NCBI GenBank assembly: GCA_902806565.1
Contig: CADCXA010000006.1
Span: 1,736,001 to 1,800,000, forward strand
Source: Hypoxylon rubiginosum
Taxonomy: Eukaryota; Ascomycota; Sordariomycetes; Xylariales; Hypoxylaceae
DNA: 64,000 nucleotides
Reading direction: 5' to 3'
This document shows, piece after piece, positions 1 through 11,554 of this stretch (position 1 is the stretch's first letter; the number at the start of each line of letters is the position of its first letter). The notes beneath the pieces are model-generated. The model was not told the DNA's origin, did no database searches, and saw only the letters and a program-made list of their open reading frames with translations. The position numbers and the translations under genes were made by a program.

Positions 1-206
1 AAGAGCGGCGGAAGTTTCTGGATGATACACGACATAAGTCCCAGCTGCTCGATCTGACGAAAGAGGAAGCCGGTAGCTTGATTAGCGGCAAGGAGAGGAT
101 CGAGCAGTTCTTCAGCACGCTCTCTCGCAAGGACCAGGAGCGTGTCGGTGTGAGATTAAATAGGCCGATAACACGGGGTAGACAGCCATCACTCCGGCGG
201 ATCTAA
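1..206 (+). CDS. 3' end of a gene cut by the window edge (hypothetical)
   Basis: Frame 3 is open from the window edge to a TAA at 204-206 and encodes about 67 residues rich in charged amino acids (it begins ERRKFLDDTRHKSQLLDL). The first 50 or so residues look like real helical coding sequence, with many Lys/Glu/Asp/Arg and no low complexity. The last part (after the residues RKDQERVG) looks weaker, and a GTGTGAG at about 149 could be a donor site, so the true 3' end may be spliced differently. I do not recognise the family. The start and most of the gene lie outside the window. Confidence 0.4.
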   Translation, partial: ERRKFLDDTRHKSQLLDLTKEEAGSLISGKERIEQFFSTLSRKDQERVGVRLNRPITRGRQPSLRRI

Positions 207-2592
207 TGTGTATATTACCATGCAGACTGGAGAGATCAATTTTGATGAGCTCATTGTATGAATATAAAATACAGGCACAGGCAACTTGACAAGTCGTGAA
301 AGCGACCTCCTTTCTTACGCCAACAATTATGGAGCTTCCTCACACCATGCTATCAGGTATTGGAAAGAAGATCAACCATTCGTACCTGAGTCCTTACAGT
401 GGAAGGGTAATGCTTCGTCGAGTGATTAGGACTAATATATGTTGATATGTTGCGCCGACCAAATCAGGCTCTGAGGGGCGGCACTACTCCTAATGAGAGC
501 TTGCCCCTGAGCAATATCTTTCTTTCTGCCAGGTTAAGCATCTCGTGGACTTCAAATAAGCTCGGATATTCTCAAGTTCCGGCAAACCTGTACTTGTTAA
601 AGGGGCATACTATGTTTTACTCACAACTAGGTAGGAAGTTGTTAACTTGGCTCTGTGACTTCTCTCCCGCCTTCGCATGTAAGGGAATGGATATTTTAAA
701 CTGGACTTTGGCTATTACTATGATGTCTTGAAAGGGGCCTACCTAGAGGTCAATGCCAAGAGGTAGCGATTGCAACTTGTATGTGAAGTACAAATTTCCA
801 GGCATTGGATATAGTCAAACGTACGTGACTGACTTACTTCAAGTTCTTGACAGTTGTCAAAGGGCCATTGGTGTAGGTTTTCTAATCCGGGGTTCATTCA
901 TTTTGAATTCGCAAACGAGGTATATATAAACAGAGAACTTTGAATGTTAGGCAGCTTCTTATATATCGGGATATACGAAGGTCAAGTATATGGCTCAGCA
1001 TTCTGCCATGAGTTGCTTCCCATGTTCAGAGACTTGATAGCATAAGGTATTCCGACATGAGTGAGAATTTAACCTACGATACTCATGGTTGAGCAAGTAT
1101 GAGAACCGTGCAATCTCGGAATGGCAGGGAAGCTTTCTGGATGGTCGTTGACGACGATCGGAAGAAACACATCTACCCCTCTTTCGCTATGGACTTCAAC
1201 TCCTTGAATCTTTTACATTCGTAGACTATAGTGACGGCCTAAGGAACCGACATATCACAATTTCAAATTCGGTAACAAAGCAATATCAACGAGAGAATAT
1301 CTACCTCCCGGCATTTGGAAGTACGTGAGGTGTGTCTAAAGATCAGGATGTTGTCTAACATTCGCCGGGTGTGCCTCGGAGGCAAAGACCGCAGTTACTC
1401 TATATAACTTAAACACCACAATTACTATAGCTACGAATAACCAACCATTCGCTCACCCCGAGAGCTTTGCCTGATTTCCAGACAGAAATAGAAACGACAG
1501 CTAGGTAGGTATTAAAGTTGGCCGAGAGGGCCCCATAAAATGTACGAGAAAGCCTTCTTGCCAAGGCGGCATTCGGCATCGATGCAGGCATCAGGAATAA
1601 GGGCAGCCCGTGATTGTGCGACAAGTTGCGAACCCGGACGCGGAAGACCGGCAACGAGGTGTGATGTGCTAGGTAATCCTTTTTTTCTTCTCCTCTTACC
1701 TACCTGCCTACCTAGCTGCCTACCTAGGTACCTAAGGAGGCAATGTAGCGTTAGCGAAGAAACTGGAAAGACGCGTCGTCTTTCACCAGCTCCTACGCTA
1801 GAGTACGTGCGGGCCAAATCATACTGAGGCTTGACGGTGGCGGGTATTGCAGGTTCAGCAGCTCCATGACGGCTATGTCGAAAAAGAAACTCGTGAGCCA
1901 ATGCTGTAGTCAGTGTAGGTACGTTCGGTCATGCGCCGCAGTATCGTTGCTGTGTGTCCGGGGGTGGTAAGGATTAGCTTCATTTTCGAACACAAAGAGA
2001 GATCCCAGATTCAAGACCACGCGTTCGCAGAACTTGGCAGGTTGGGCGAAGCCCGAAACAGGATTAGCCTGCTAGAATTTTTGGAAAGGCTGGCGACGTT
2101 AAGGAGGCAAGCCACAATAATGATCAATCTAAGGACGTCGAGAACGCTCTGCCGGAATTGCGCCACATCTTCTGATGTCATGATGAAATAGGTACTTCTC
2201 CCGAATAAGCCATTTCTTTTACGTAGCTCGTGACGACGGCAAGATCACGCGTGGTGAGGTGTATGTATACATAATTGGGAGCTATCATTGTGTACCTGGT
2301 ATAGTAGGTAGATGCAATTAGGTACTGAAGGATGTCTTCTCGCTTACTGTAGGTACATGTAGGTAGCCTAAGTTGATGTTGTGAAATGGCATCCTCGTAG
2401 CTATGATCTATCTACATGTAGACAAGTAAATACTCGTAAATGGTCTTGTTGTAAGAAGGGAACGTCAGTAACATTGTATGTAGGTACTTGGTTTTGATAG
2501 ATGAAATCGGATCTTTATGTGGCTCGCGGCTTGTCTTGTAAGTTACCCCAGAGTGCTCATAAGGCATAAGGCATGAGGCGAAAAGAAGAAGC

Positions 2593-2624
2593 AAGTAATT
2601 GAAAGTAATTGAAAGTAATTGAAA
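2593..2624. repeat. 10-bp tandem repeat, three copies
   Basis: Three exact head-to-tail copies of AAGTAATTGA (2593, 2603, 2613) plus a partial fourth. Intergenic; no function apparent. Confidence 0.85.
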
Positions 2625-2995
2625 GCAACCTGGGCTTGCCTGGTTTGCCTGGCTGTGTTGGCTGGCGTCGTCCTGGAGTTTACTTGGTTGCATGTACCTA
2701 CCTGCTGTGCTACGTTGATCCCTGGACGTCCATGTTCTATGTACCAGGCCTAGAATGTATGACGCAGTTCAAGTTCATTCAAAGCGTTAGAAATGCATCA
2801 TAGTTCCAGGGGCCCACCACTAAAGAATTCCAAGGAACGGACGGCACTGCCTTTGTGCTTTTTGTGTGCTGTGCCCAGGTTGTGTACAAGCAAAACCCAA
2901 CTCATCCGGCCACTAAGGCTATGTACCTAGAGCTACTCACTACCTTGTACCGGTAGCGGTAGACATTGACACATCTGGATCCAAGACCTTGCTGT

Positions 2996-3028
2996 GGTGA
3001 CTTGGTGACTTGTTGACTTGGTGACTCG
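2996..3028. repeat. Short tandem repeat GGTGACTT-type
   Basis: Imperfect copies of GGTGACTT / TTGACTTGGTGACT follow one another about 250-280 bases upstream of the Pmp3 start codon. They may be promoter-proximal simple repeats; no known binding site is claimed. Confidence 0.6.
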
Positions 3029-3272
3029 ATACGAATATTCCCCTCCCAGTTCCCGATTCCCTGCGAGAACTTTGTGGATATAACTTATTTAAGCTGTAAC
3101 CCCCCTCAACGGTCTCAAAACGCATTACCTTTTGTTCTACTTACTTCCTGAATTTCCAACCCAACGCCAAGTTACGAAGCACAAGCTTTTTCTCTACCGA
3201 ACTACCGTACTACCAAAAACATCCAATCCGTAACATACATTCCAATCGGTCGAAACCACAATCTAAATCATC

Positions 3273-3612
3273 ATGCCTTTCACAGCAAGGTAAGTGTGAT
3301 GCTTCAATGGCATCTCGATTGTTCCTGTCGCCGAGAATAAATATACTAATCCGTGTTCGTCCCAATTAGCGACATCTGCAAGATCATTCTTGCCATCATC
3401 CTACCTCCCGTCGGTGTCTTCCTAGAGCGAGGATGCGGTGCTGATTTCTTCATCAACATCCTGCTCACCATCCTGGGTTACATTCCGGGTATCATCCACG
3501 CGCTGTACGTTATTATGACACCACACACACCTCTCCTTAGCCCAACACGGTAGACACGGTAGACACGGTACACTAACATCGGCCATGCAGGTACATCATC
3601 TTGAAATATTAA
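3273..3612 (+). CDS. PMP3: Pmp3-family small hydrophobic membrane protein
   Basis: Three exons (3273-3289, 3370-3504, 3591-3612) give 57 residues: MPFTASDICKIILAIILPPV, then GVFLERGCGADFFINILLTI and a tail ending ALYIILKY. Introns begin GTAAGT and GTACGT and end TAG and CAG, and phases match. The protein is almost entirely two hydrophobic membrane segments with the family's ILAIxLPPxGVxxExGC and LGYIPGxxHAxY signatures. Its length matches Pmp3/RCI2/UPF0057 proteins, which sit in the plasma membrane and affect membrane potential and tolerance of salt and cation stress (family knowledge). The second intron contains a repeated CGGTAGACA. Identification is very secure; the precise role in this organism is inferred. 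Confidence 0.95.
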
Positions 3613-4531
3613 GGCGCCTAAACCTACCTTACCCTCCCGAGCAACCCACGATTTCCTCCTTTTCCGCATCTTCCGTCATGCAGCGACAGCATAGCAAGCC
3701 TTTCAATCGCGGACGGTTGCGACAAGGTCGAGCCAATGGCGTAGTGGCATGAGGGTTCGTGGCTACTTCGAGGGCGTCAGCGTGGATCCAATGACGACCG
3801 TTGATTTTTTTCGACACGAGTGGGGCGGAAAACATGGAGCCTTTTTTGGGATTTGGGTCTGATCGACGTCACCCAACCTCCTCTGGCCCATGTTGTTCCT
3901 CATATGTCTCAGCCCACTTTTAATTCCGACGACGCCGTGTCTCTTTTTATTTTCTCTCCCTCTTTTCGACAACCCATCGGCGGATCCGTAATGATTTCTC
4001 TGGAACCGGGTTTGGTGGCGGTGTGAGGTTTAAGGGTCAGCTGAGCATCGGTTGCTACTTATTCTATTACGGACGGCTCTAGATTTCCTAGTGGCATTAA
4101 TGATTACGAATTTCGATACCCCTTACAAGTACTCGTTTTCTCAACTCATGCTGATGTGATTTGTTTTTTTCATTAGACCTCGTGCTGCAAGAAATCTATG
4201 CAAAGATCTGATGATATGTGACTGGTACTACATATATCTCTTGGATCTGAAGGCATGTGAATGTTGATTGACCATTATAATAACAGAATAATCAAGTCAG
4301 CACTAGAATACCAAGATCGTCAGAAGATCAACTGGGCTTAGCTTGGGTGGTTGGGTTAGGTTTCATACGCGAGCGGAGACCTAAGCGTCGTGATAATTAT
4401 AGCTGCATTAATTCACCAGTCAGCCAATGCAGGCTTTGAAGCTTTCTCAACCGACTATACTCCACCTTAAGAGGATCACATACTACACATGCTACAAGAG
4501 ACCAGATCACCAATCAAGGGATTTGTATTCA
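3613..4531. other. Intergenic stretch between convergent Pmp3 and GTPase genes
   Basis: Both flanking genes end here, so this holds two 3' UTRs. Small open frames (3629-4026) overlap on both strands and show no domain. I see no gene or RNA. Confidence 0.5.
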
Positions 4532-6061
4532 TTACGCTCGACCTATCTTGAATGATAATACCTGGACATCATTGTTAGCATCATAACACCACTCTTCTTA
4601 TGTAGACCGGGACAGATACTTACGTCGTTTTTCCCTACCGAGACTATAGCATCTTCCGAGACTCGTACGCCCCCAACGCCTTCTACATAGGCAATCGGCG
4701 CGTCGCCCATCACTTTCCTTGCGACGTCGCCGACGGTTGAGTTCTTTTTTACCAGGACACAATCTCTGAACGCGTGTTTCATGTCTGACCCCGAGTTAAA
4801 GGTGGCAACGTTCCGTACGGGGAAGACGGGTACGAGACCCAGTACCTCGGCCGCTTTCGAAAGGACCTGCACAACGCCGGTGGATCCGTATCGAAATAGG
4901 ATCATGTCCCTGTATTCCTCGATGATGTTCTTGTTCTTGTCGTCCAGCTCTTTTAACCCCCCGCCGTCCGGATCGCCGTCCGCTATCAGGTCCTCGCGCG
5001 TGTCGACGAACTCGGTCCCTTCCGTGTATCGTATGTAGCCCTGCTTCGCCATCTTGCGTAGAAACAGCTCGGCCTTCGCCGAGCAGGCCACTACCATGTT
5101 GGGGTCCTGCATCTTGGTGATCTTCATGATGTTCTTGTAGGCGTCGGCGTCGTCGATCTTGTTGAGCGCGATCACCGTGGGGAACTTCTCGTCCGTGAAC
5201 GCGCCGACGACGCGGTCCACCGTCTCCTCGCTCCAGCTCTGCAGGGGCTCCTTCAAGCCCATGCGGTCCAGCGTCCGCGCCACCACCGCGGCCGTGCTTC
5301 CGTAGCCCGAGAATTGGCCCTGCAGCGTCTCGACCGCGGTGGCCTTGATGGCGACGTGCCGTCGTTTTATCGAGCCCCACTTCTCCCACAGATTCCCCTT
5401 GATCCAAGCCACGATCTCGCCGCGTAGCCATGCTATGTCTTGGGACGGGTCGTAGCCGCGCGTGTTCTCGCCCTCGGCGTTCGTCCTGCCGCTAGCATCC
5501 ACGACGTGGATCAGGGCGTCGGCGTGTCGGAGGTCGTCTAGAAACTTGTTGCCCAACCCTTTACCCTGGTGCGCGCCCGGGACTAGTCCGGCTACGTCGA
5601 GAAGCTCGATGGGCACGGAGCGGCGGCCGTCGACGCACGATCCGTAGTTGGGCTTGCATTTTTCTTGTACGCCGAAGCGCTCGCAGGCGCACGCTATCTG
5701 GAGGTAACCGATGGCTCGTTGGGGATCAATGGTGGTGAACCTAGGAATTGCGCTCTGTTAGTCAAAGAAGAAACCAACGGTGCTTTTTATTTATAGTAGG
5801 CTAGGTATGTAAGGTGTAGTAGTTTATATTATCCCTCGTTTTGCTGGGCTGTTGGCTATAGGAACTAAGGGGGTAAGGCATACGGATAGTTTCCTGTGTC
5901 GCATTTTTATATCAGTGCCCGTAATTCGGGTCGATGCCCGACGGATGTTGTCTAGAATTCCACCCACCAACTTTGGACGTCGCATCGGTCAAGCTGTTCA
6001 GTGTCGTGCTCTTGCCAGCAGAGGGCTTGCCGACCAGGCCGATTAATGGATCTCTTGGCAT
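4532..6061 (-). CDS. Obg-family GTPase with TGS domain (Ygr210c-like, archaeal-type YchF relative)
   Basis: Four exons on the minus strand: 6061-5968, a 10-nt micro-exon 5893-5884, 5740-4624 and 4561-4532, giving 416 residues, close to yeast Ygr210c. The N-terminus [19 protein letters not shown] carries the G1/P-loop. Splicing across the micro-exon restores SKVGNYPFTTIDP (switch region). Then come [17 protein letters not shown] (G3), NKID (G4) and SAKAE (G5). The C-terminal TGS-like domain ends with [11 protein letters not shown], which requires the last small exon. The family binds GTP/ATP and is thought to work with ribosomes in the cytosol (family knowledge). It is transcribed away from the SET gene, with 355 bases between the two start codons. 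All phases close exactly, so the model is well supported. Confidence 0.92.
5884..5893 (-). other. 10-nt micro-exon of the Obg-family GTPase gene
   Basis: On the minus strand the context is CACAG before the exon and GTATGC after it. The ten bases supply the end of a Gly codon, Asn, Tyr and two bases of a Pro codon, so that the conserved VGNYPFTT motif reads through three exons. Without this exon the motif is lost and the frame breaks. Confidence 0.85.
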
Positions 6062-6416
6062 CTCTCGTTGATTCTCAAGCTAGATGGTCTCGCGAATAAC
6101 TTGGGCAATTCGTCCTAATTTTAAAATCGCAGTTATGGTTGTGGTTGCGATTGCGATCACGGCAGTTGAACGGCGGAAAGTCGAGATTTTGTAGGTGGGG
6201 GATTTGCGCTCGACTTCCGAGTCGTCGAGAAAAATTTAGATAAGATGTCGGAGGTTGTCCCACTACATCCGTGCCGGACCGTAGACGTTAGCCCGTTTCT
6301 ACTAGAGAGCTCATTAGGCGAATCTCTCCATTAGTACTCATACATCTCATTGATTGCTCTCATCACTCATATCGTCACCACCATCTTTTTCAGTACTGTT
6401 CAGTTACACTTTCAGA
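6062..6416. promoter_or_regulatory. Divergent promoter between GTPase and SET-domain genes
   Basis: 355 bases separate the two start codons, which face away from each other. The stretch includes a run of pyrimidines just before the SET gene ATG. No TATA box or specific operator stands out. Confidence 0.5.
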
Positions 6417-8187
6417 ATGCGCCGTGGTCTCTTTTCATTAAGCGATCTACCTGCTTGGTGTGTCCTTAATGACGTCAATTTTGTTGATGTGAAAGTTGCC
6501 AATATCAGTGGTAGAGGCTACGGCTTAATAGCTGAGAAGGAATTGGTTAACGAGAATGATAATTCTGAGTCCCTAACTCTTCTAACGGTTCCGAAAGAAC
6601 TTATTCTTTCCGCCGAGGGAGTCGAGGAGTATGCTAAAGAGAGCAAAGACTTTCGGCAGCTTCTAGATGCAGCCGGGCGTCAAGTTAGTATAACTCTTGA
6701 TATATAAAGACGGTGTAATCCATACTAACTACACCTTCACAGTCAAACAGAGGCGATATTTTATTATTCCTCTTAGTACAGCTTGTATTATCTTCCCCCG
6801 ACTACGAGGGTGGACAGGGTCCATCGACACCATGGACCCAATATTTCAGCCTCTTACCTGAAGTGATACCCACTCCCACCATGTGGTCCGAATCAGAACT
6901 CTCTCTCTTAAGAGGCACTTCTTTGGAGGTGAGCCGATAAATAGGACCTACAGACCTAAATTGGGGGTATATTTATGAGATATGAATTGACGCATCTAGA
7001 TAGCCAGCAGTGTCTGCTAAGCTCACCACATTAACGAAAGAGTTCGACAACCTCCGCGCTAAGGTGACTGAGCTCCCATTCTGGAACGAATTGCTCTCGA
7101 TTGACGAGACCATCACCGTTCGAGACTGGATTCTCCTCGATGCTCTATACAGGTCTCGCTCACTGGGTCTGCCCAAGTCTGGAGAATCAATGGTGCCGTG
7201 TCTTGATTTAGTCAACCATTCTATCCAGGCTACGGCTTATTTCGAGGAGAACTACAAGGGCGAGGTACTCCTTAATCTACGCAAGGGGAACACGGTGGCC
7301 CGCGGCGGAGAAATCACTATCGACTATGGACATGGCAAATCGCCGGCGGAGATGCTCTTTAGTTATGGATTTATTGATCCGGATTCGACTACTAGGAGCC
7401 TTGTTCTGCCATTGGAATCACTAGACGACGACCCACTCGCGGCAGCAAAGCTTCATGCTTTTGGCACATCACCAAAGCTACATTTAGAGGAAGATGAGAG
7501 GGGCATCCCGCATTGGACCGCACCCTTTGTGTATCTCATGTGTCTAAATGAAGAAGGTGAGGGAACTTTACCCCCTACATTCTGCGGCCTTGTTCCAAGT
7601 GATGAGCCTGTACAAGTTCAAGAGACCTACTTTAACGAGCAAGTATTAACCTCGAGGCTTGTAGATGGACTGAAACTCAGGGTCCTACAGGAAACAGACG
7701 GATCTCGCCACTTGAAGATGTTCTGGCAGGACGTCGACATCACAGACGAGCCGAGCACAATAAGAGATGTTATCCAAAGCCATGAACTACATCAGGTATT
7801 TGAATTGAGGGTCACGACAGTCGTCTTGAACATAATTCAACAGAAACTTGAGGAACTTACCGACACCAAAGAGCATATTCAAGGACTGGTCAGAGCGGAA
7901 ACACGGCAAGCTGTCTCCTATCTAAGGTCGCTCGAAACGGGAATACTCGAGAAGAGTCTTCAAGTCCTGGAGGAGCAGGTAAGACCGAACCCCAGTTTCT
8001 TGAGTGCCCAACACGGGGCAAATGACTGTCTTCGCCGTGTCGGGTGTGATATGTTGCTGACCCCTAGCTTTCACAGACGAACCAGCTGCTCCAAGACGAG
8101 ACCGTGATAGGATACCTGCAAGCAATGGGACCTAGTGAAAATGACCTTGGCGCCGAAGCCGCCAACGATGAAGATGACTTTAGCTAA
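6417..8187 (+). CDS. SET-domain protein lysine methyltransferase (Rubisco LSMT/SETD type)
   Basis: Four exons (6417-6683, 6743-6928, 7004-7978, 8077-8187) give 512 residues. The N-terminal SET part has SGRGYGLIAEKEL (about residues 33-45). After a long insert come PCLDLVNHS (NH at 222-223), GEITIDYG (Tyr 259) and LFSYGF. These are the SET-N, S-adenosylmethionine-binding and catalytic Tyr motifs. The C-terminal half, from about residue 290, fits a Rubisco LSMT substrate-binding-like helical domain. Such enzymes methylate lysines of non-histone or ribosomal proteins (family knowledge); the substrate here is unknown. An in-frame ATG at 6354 would add 21 residues, but the text beginning MRRGLFSLSDLPAWC fits the family better, so I start at 6417. 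Confidence 0.87.
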
Positions 8188-10560
8188 GGCAGGGCCGCCT
8201 TTACAATTTACGGTAGTCAGCAAATTGTGCGGATGCGGTCCACGTTCTGGCACGCATTTTTTAAAGTAACTGCAGAATTACATTGCGATACAGCTTGATT
8301 GCTGCAGGCGAAGCGCCTCGTGGGAATGTGCCATGACATCACTTTCACCGATCTAATCTACCGGAGTACCAAAATTTACCTAGGTAGATAGTCGACACGC
8401 TTACTCGGCGCCGTATCGACAGGTCGTCGAGTGTCACGAAGAGTCCTAGGTTCAACTTACATACCGCTGATCGATCGCTTGATGATAAAGAGGCAATCTA
8501 TCAGGCTGCGTCTAGCGGCCCTCGAAGGTCCTTTGGGCACATAATTCGGACCGAGAATCCTGAACCAATCCTAGATGGCACGGATTCGGCACCTGCTTTT
8601 TATACAAGCTGTTCAACCTACGTATGGGGCTCGTTCCTTACATGACCTGGCCCAACGTTCTATGCCATGATCTGCCCCGCCGATTTATCCACGACGTGGG
8701 CGCTTTTAACCGGTGGTGATTCTGTTGAAGCCGCACCAGACATACCCCCAAATGGAATCCCGAATTGGAAAGAATTCCACGCTTTCAAGGTGAACCCTTA
8801 AAAACGGCCCGTAAGTTCTGATATTGTCTGGACGAAAATTTACCGCCTGACCATCCCACGGCTTCTCACTGCATTCGTGTTGGTCATGGATATAGGAGTG
8901 GGCTGCATTCGGTGGTCCCTGGGATGGTAAGGTTTCGACTTTACAATCCCTCCCGGCGTAACCGCAGATCGACAATATAGAATAGTCCATAGAAGGAACA
9001 GACAATCGATTAATTGCATTCGTCACCCTGCTAAATACCCAAGCTCGCTGCAGCAAAAACAAGCTCAAGAGAACCATCCGACCTCCTGGTTGGTTCGAGG
9101 CGGCCAGGTACAGACTCAATGGTACATTGAAGAATCAATGAGATATTTTATACGATCACTTTCCGATGTCGTTTACCAAGGCATTACCTAAGTGCGTTAA
9201 CTTGTATGAGCTAGGTTGTCGATCTAGGTTATCGATCTCGGGGTTTCTCGCCATTGGTGTATCCCTCACCGGTGTATTCCCACAGGTGTATTCCCACAGA
9301 GCGAACCGAGTCTCGACGTCGAGCTGGTCAGCCACCGGAAACCGAATGCTACTAGTTAGGCTATTGCATGTGGCTTTCAATAGGGCAAGATGAACCTGCG
9401 GCGGTGCGGCGAGGCCAGTTCGTTATAATCGGCGACTAAGGCTATGTTCGGATGTCTTAATAGGTAACATATACCACCTACTCGTAGTGTTACATCCGAC
9501 GGCGCTCTGGTGCTCAGAGGTATGAGTTAGGCTTGTATCTTAACCGGGTTCCTAACGTTCGTAACATAGCGTAGGTACATGGCTATCTACTTGGAGCGTC
9601 GTAGTGCATGCTGGTAAGATATAGGAATGCGCCGGCCGGCGTAGGGAGGGTAGCTTGGCGGCGGTCACGACGATTCCGAGTGCTGCAGCGATCGAGTAGT
9701 ACGACCAAGGTGGCGTGGTAAGTCTTAAGGATGCATCGCATACATACACACACATACGCATATACTACCTTCATACTCTAACGTACATGCATCCTAGTAC
9801 GTGGGTGCCGGCCTATACTCACGGAAATACACGGGCTTTCTAGAAGCCGCATCTCCCTCGCAAAACGGGCCGCAACACATTCCGCCGTGCCGCGCGCTTC
9901 TTGGACATAGCTAGGTATTCGGGTTTTGATTTTCTCAAATGGTTAATTCGTTTCTTTTGTCACTTTTACAGGAGCGAAAAAGAACCGTATGCCGACGCCA
10001 CCGAAAATCCATGTAGGCTAAGAGCAGTGGATCATCTCTACCTTGGTAGGCATGAAACTTCTTTCGCGTATCTGAAAGAGAAACCTGGGGTAAATCCCTT
10101 GCTGAGAAGGGCTTCGAGACCCTTTGATCCTGTTGCGTGATAACTAGTTGGGAACTGGCGTCTGCTAAACCGCAATCGTAGCACAAGTGGCGCCACCCCG
10201 TAGGATCTGTGATGACATTTGCCAAGTCCTAAGTTCGAGAATATCATGGGCCGGCATGCTGGCAAGGTAAGGGGACTGAGGGATGGTTGGGGAAAAGATT
10301 CGTGAGAAGCCCTTCTAGCGTCTCCCCTCGACATGCAAAGTACCCACCCTAATATTGATACCTTTCTGGCCAACCGCCAGTCTCTGAATATTGTTGCAGT
10401 TCCTATGTTATGTGCGTGATGGGCTTTCGCGTGCATGGCTAGTGTACCACGCTCGAATAGGGCAAGACATGTGGAGTATATGATAGTGCATATCGTGAGG
10501 AGAACTGGGGAGAACTAGGAAAGAAGGCCAAGTTTCCTATCTCCACGTCCTCTCCGCCAT

Positions 10561-10616
10561 AGCCCTCTGTCTTAGCCTTCTGTCTTAGCTCTCTGTCTTA
10601 GTCCTCTGTCTTGGCC
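10561..10616. repeat. 14-bp tandem repeat, four imperfect copies
   Basis: Four adjacent variants of AGCCCTCTGTCTT(A) occur in a row (…CTCTGTCTTAG… repeated). They lie about 1 kb upstream of the FacB-like start codon. Confidence 0.8.
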
Positions 10617-11099
10617 TTGGGGTTCGGTGTTGCAAAGGGTTTCCTACTCTAGCTTACTATAGTATGTCCTTAGTATAGGTATTTCCTTAGTATACTTGCT
10701 TTAAGTCAACTAGACTAAAACGTGAGAACGCCACGTGCCTTGGGTACGTAAGTTATACGCCATACGATATCCGACTATTCCTTAATAGAGGGACAAATCG
10801 AACATATTCCTTTTCCTTTCTCTTAGATCTTGTCTAACCCCTTTTATCGGGTTATGGTTCTAGATCTTTACGTTCGGTCTTTGAATCAGGTGCTGATGTA
10901 ATGCCCGAAGGTCGTAGGTCACTGGATCGATGATGTCTGGGTGGCCCTGGGTGGCCTGGGTGGCTGATAGGGATTACTACTTGGTAATAGAACTGACAAG
11001 ACTGGTACCTACTCGTAGAATTTTGCTGGACTTACCCTGAAGGACGCCCCCCCTTGTCCACCCCAGATTTGTTAGCGCACCCCTAGCGCACCCCATTAG

Positions 11100-11554
11100 T
11101 ATAATACCCCGCTGATCTTAGAAGCCTATCTGGAGTAGCGGGCATTGGTGCTTCCGTTTCTCGCCATTCCCTCCACTAATCTTTTCGTCCCCACGCTCAC
11201 GCTCGGGCATTTTCTCAATCTCTCAACTCTCTTCCATTTCATCTTCCTAAGCCCATCCCTCGCCCACGTTTAGCTATCGCGCTCAGCCCCTTTCACACCG
11301 AATACTCTCCTCTCTGGACGTCCTACCCTCGATACGATATCACCGAACCGCGTTTCGCTTCCGAGATCGTGTGACTAGCTAGACAAAGAATGAGCAATTT
11401 TCGTTACGGCCGCTGAAGTGCTGACAACCCCTAACCGACGCTTACCGAAAATCGGTCGCTACGAACGCCTAGGGAATGGGGAACTCCGTGCTGGGTTTGA
11501 CGCGAATATAGTCGAGTAACAAAGTCGATCTGGATCAACCATAATACCGCCAAC
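11100..11554 (+). promoter_or_regulatory. Pyrimidine-rich promoter/leader of the FacB-like gene
   Basis: From about 11145 to 11350 the plus strand is dominated by C and T runs, a usual mark of fungal core promoters just before transcription start. Further upstream, matches to the CreA consensus SYGGRG occur at 10505-10510 (CTGGGG) and on the minus strand at 11061-11066. Cat8/FacB genes are typically under carbon-catabolite control. The sites are short, so this is suggestive only. Confidence 0.4.

Larger units (their letters stand above)
207..3272. other. Gene-free stretch upstream of the Pmp3 gene
   Basis: No convincing coding region: the open frames here are short, overlap on both strands and resemble nothing known. 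It contains a C/T-rich run with several ACCTACCT/CCTAGGTA words (about 1690-1735, 2290-2370, 2695-2705), a 10-bp tandem repeat at 2593-2624 and a 9-bp-type tandem repeat at 2996-3028. The last 150 bases before the Pmp3 ATG are C/A-rich and probably hold the promoter and leader. Confidence 0.55.
8188..11554. other. Long gene-free stretch upstream of the FacB-like gene
   Basis: About 3.4 kb with only short, mutually overlapping open frames and no recognisable domain. It includes a direct repeat of GGTGTATTCCCACAG (about 9266-9300), a CA-rich run near 9741 and a 14-bp tandem repeat at 10561-10616. The last 400 bases are pyrimidine-rich and probably contain the FacB promoter and a long leader. 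Confidence 0.5.

Noticed and set aside
1512..1901. 129-codon minus-strand frame overlapping a 95-codon plus-strand frame
   Set aside because: Both cross a low-complexity CTACCTACC run and neither shows a recognisable motif.
4796..5431. 211-codon frame overlapping the GTPase
   Set aside because: Arg/Gly/Asp-rich shadow of the GC-rich GTPase coding exon in another frame of the same strand.
9060..9110. GGTTCGAGGC word resembling a tRNA B box
   Set aside because: No A box at the right distance and no cloverleaf could be drawn; other GGTTCGA-like words in the window failed likewise.
10038..10436. 132-codon minus-strand frame
   Set aside because: No domain, mutually overlapping alternatives, in the long FacB upstream region.
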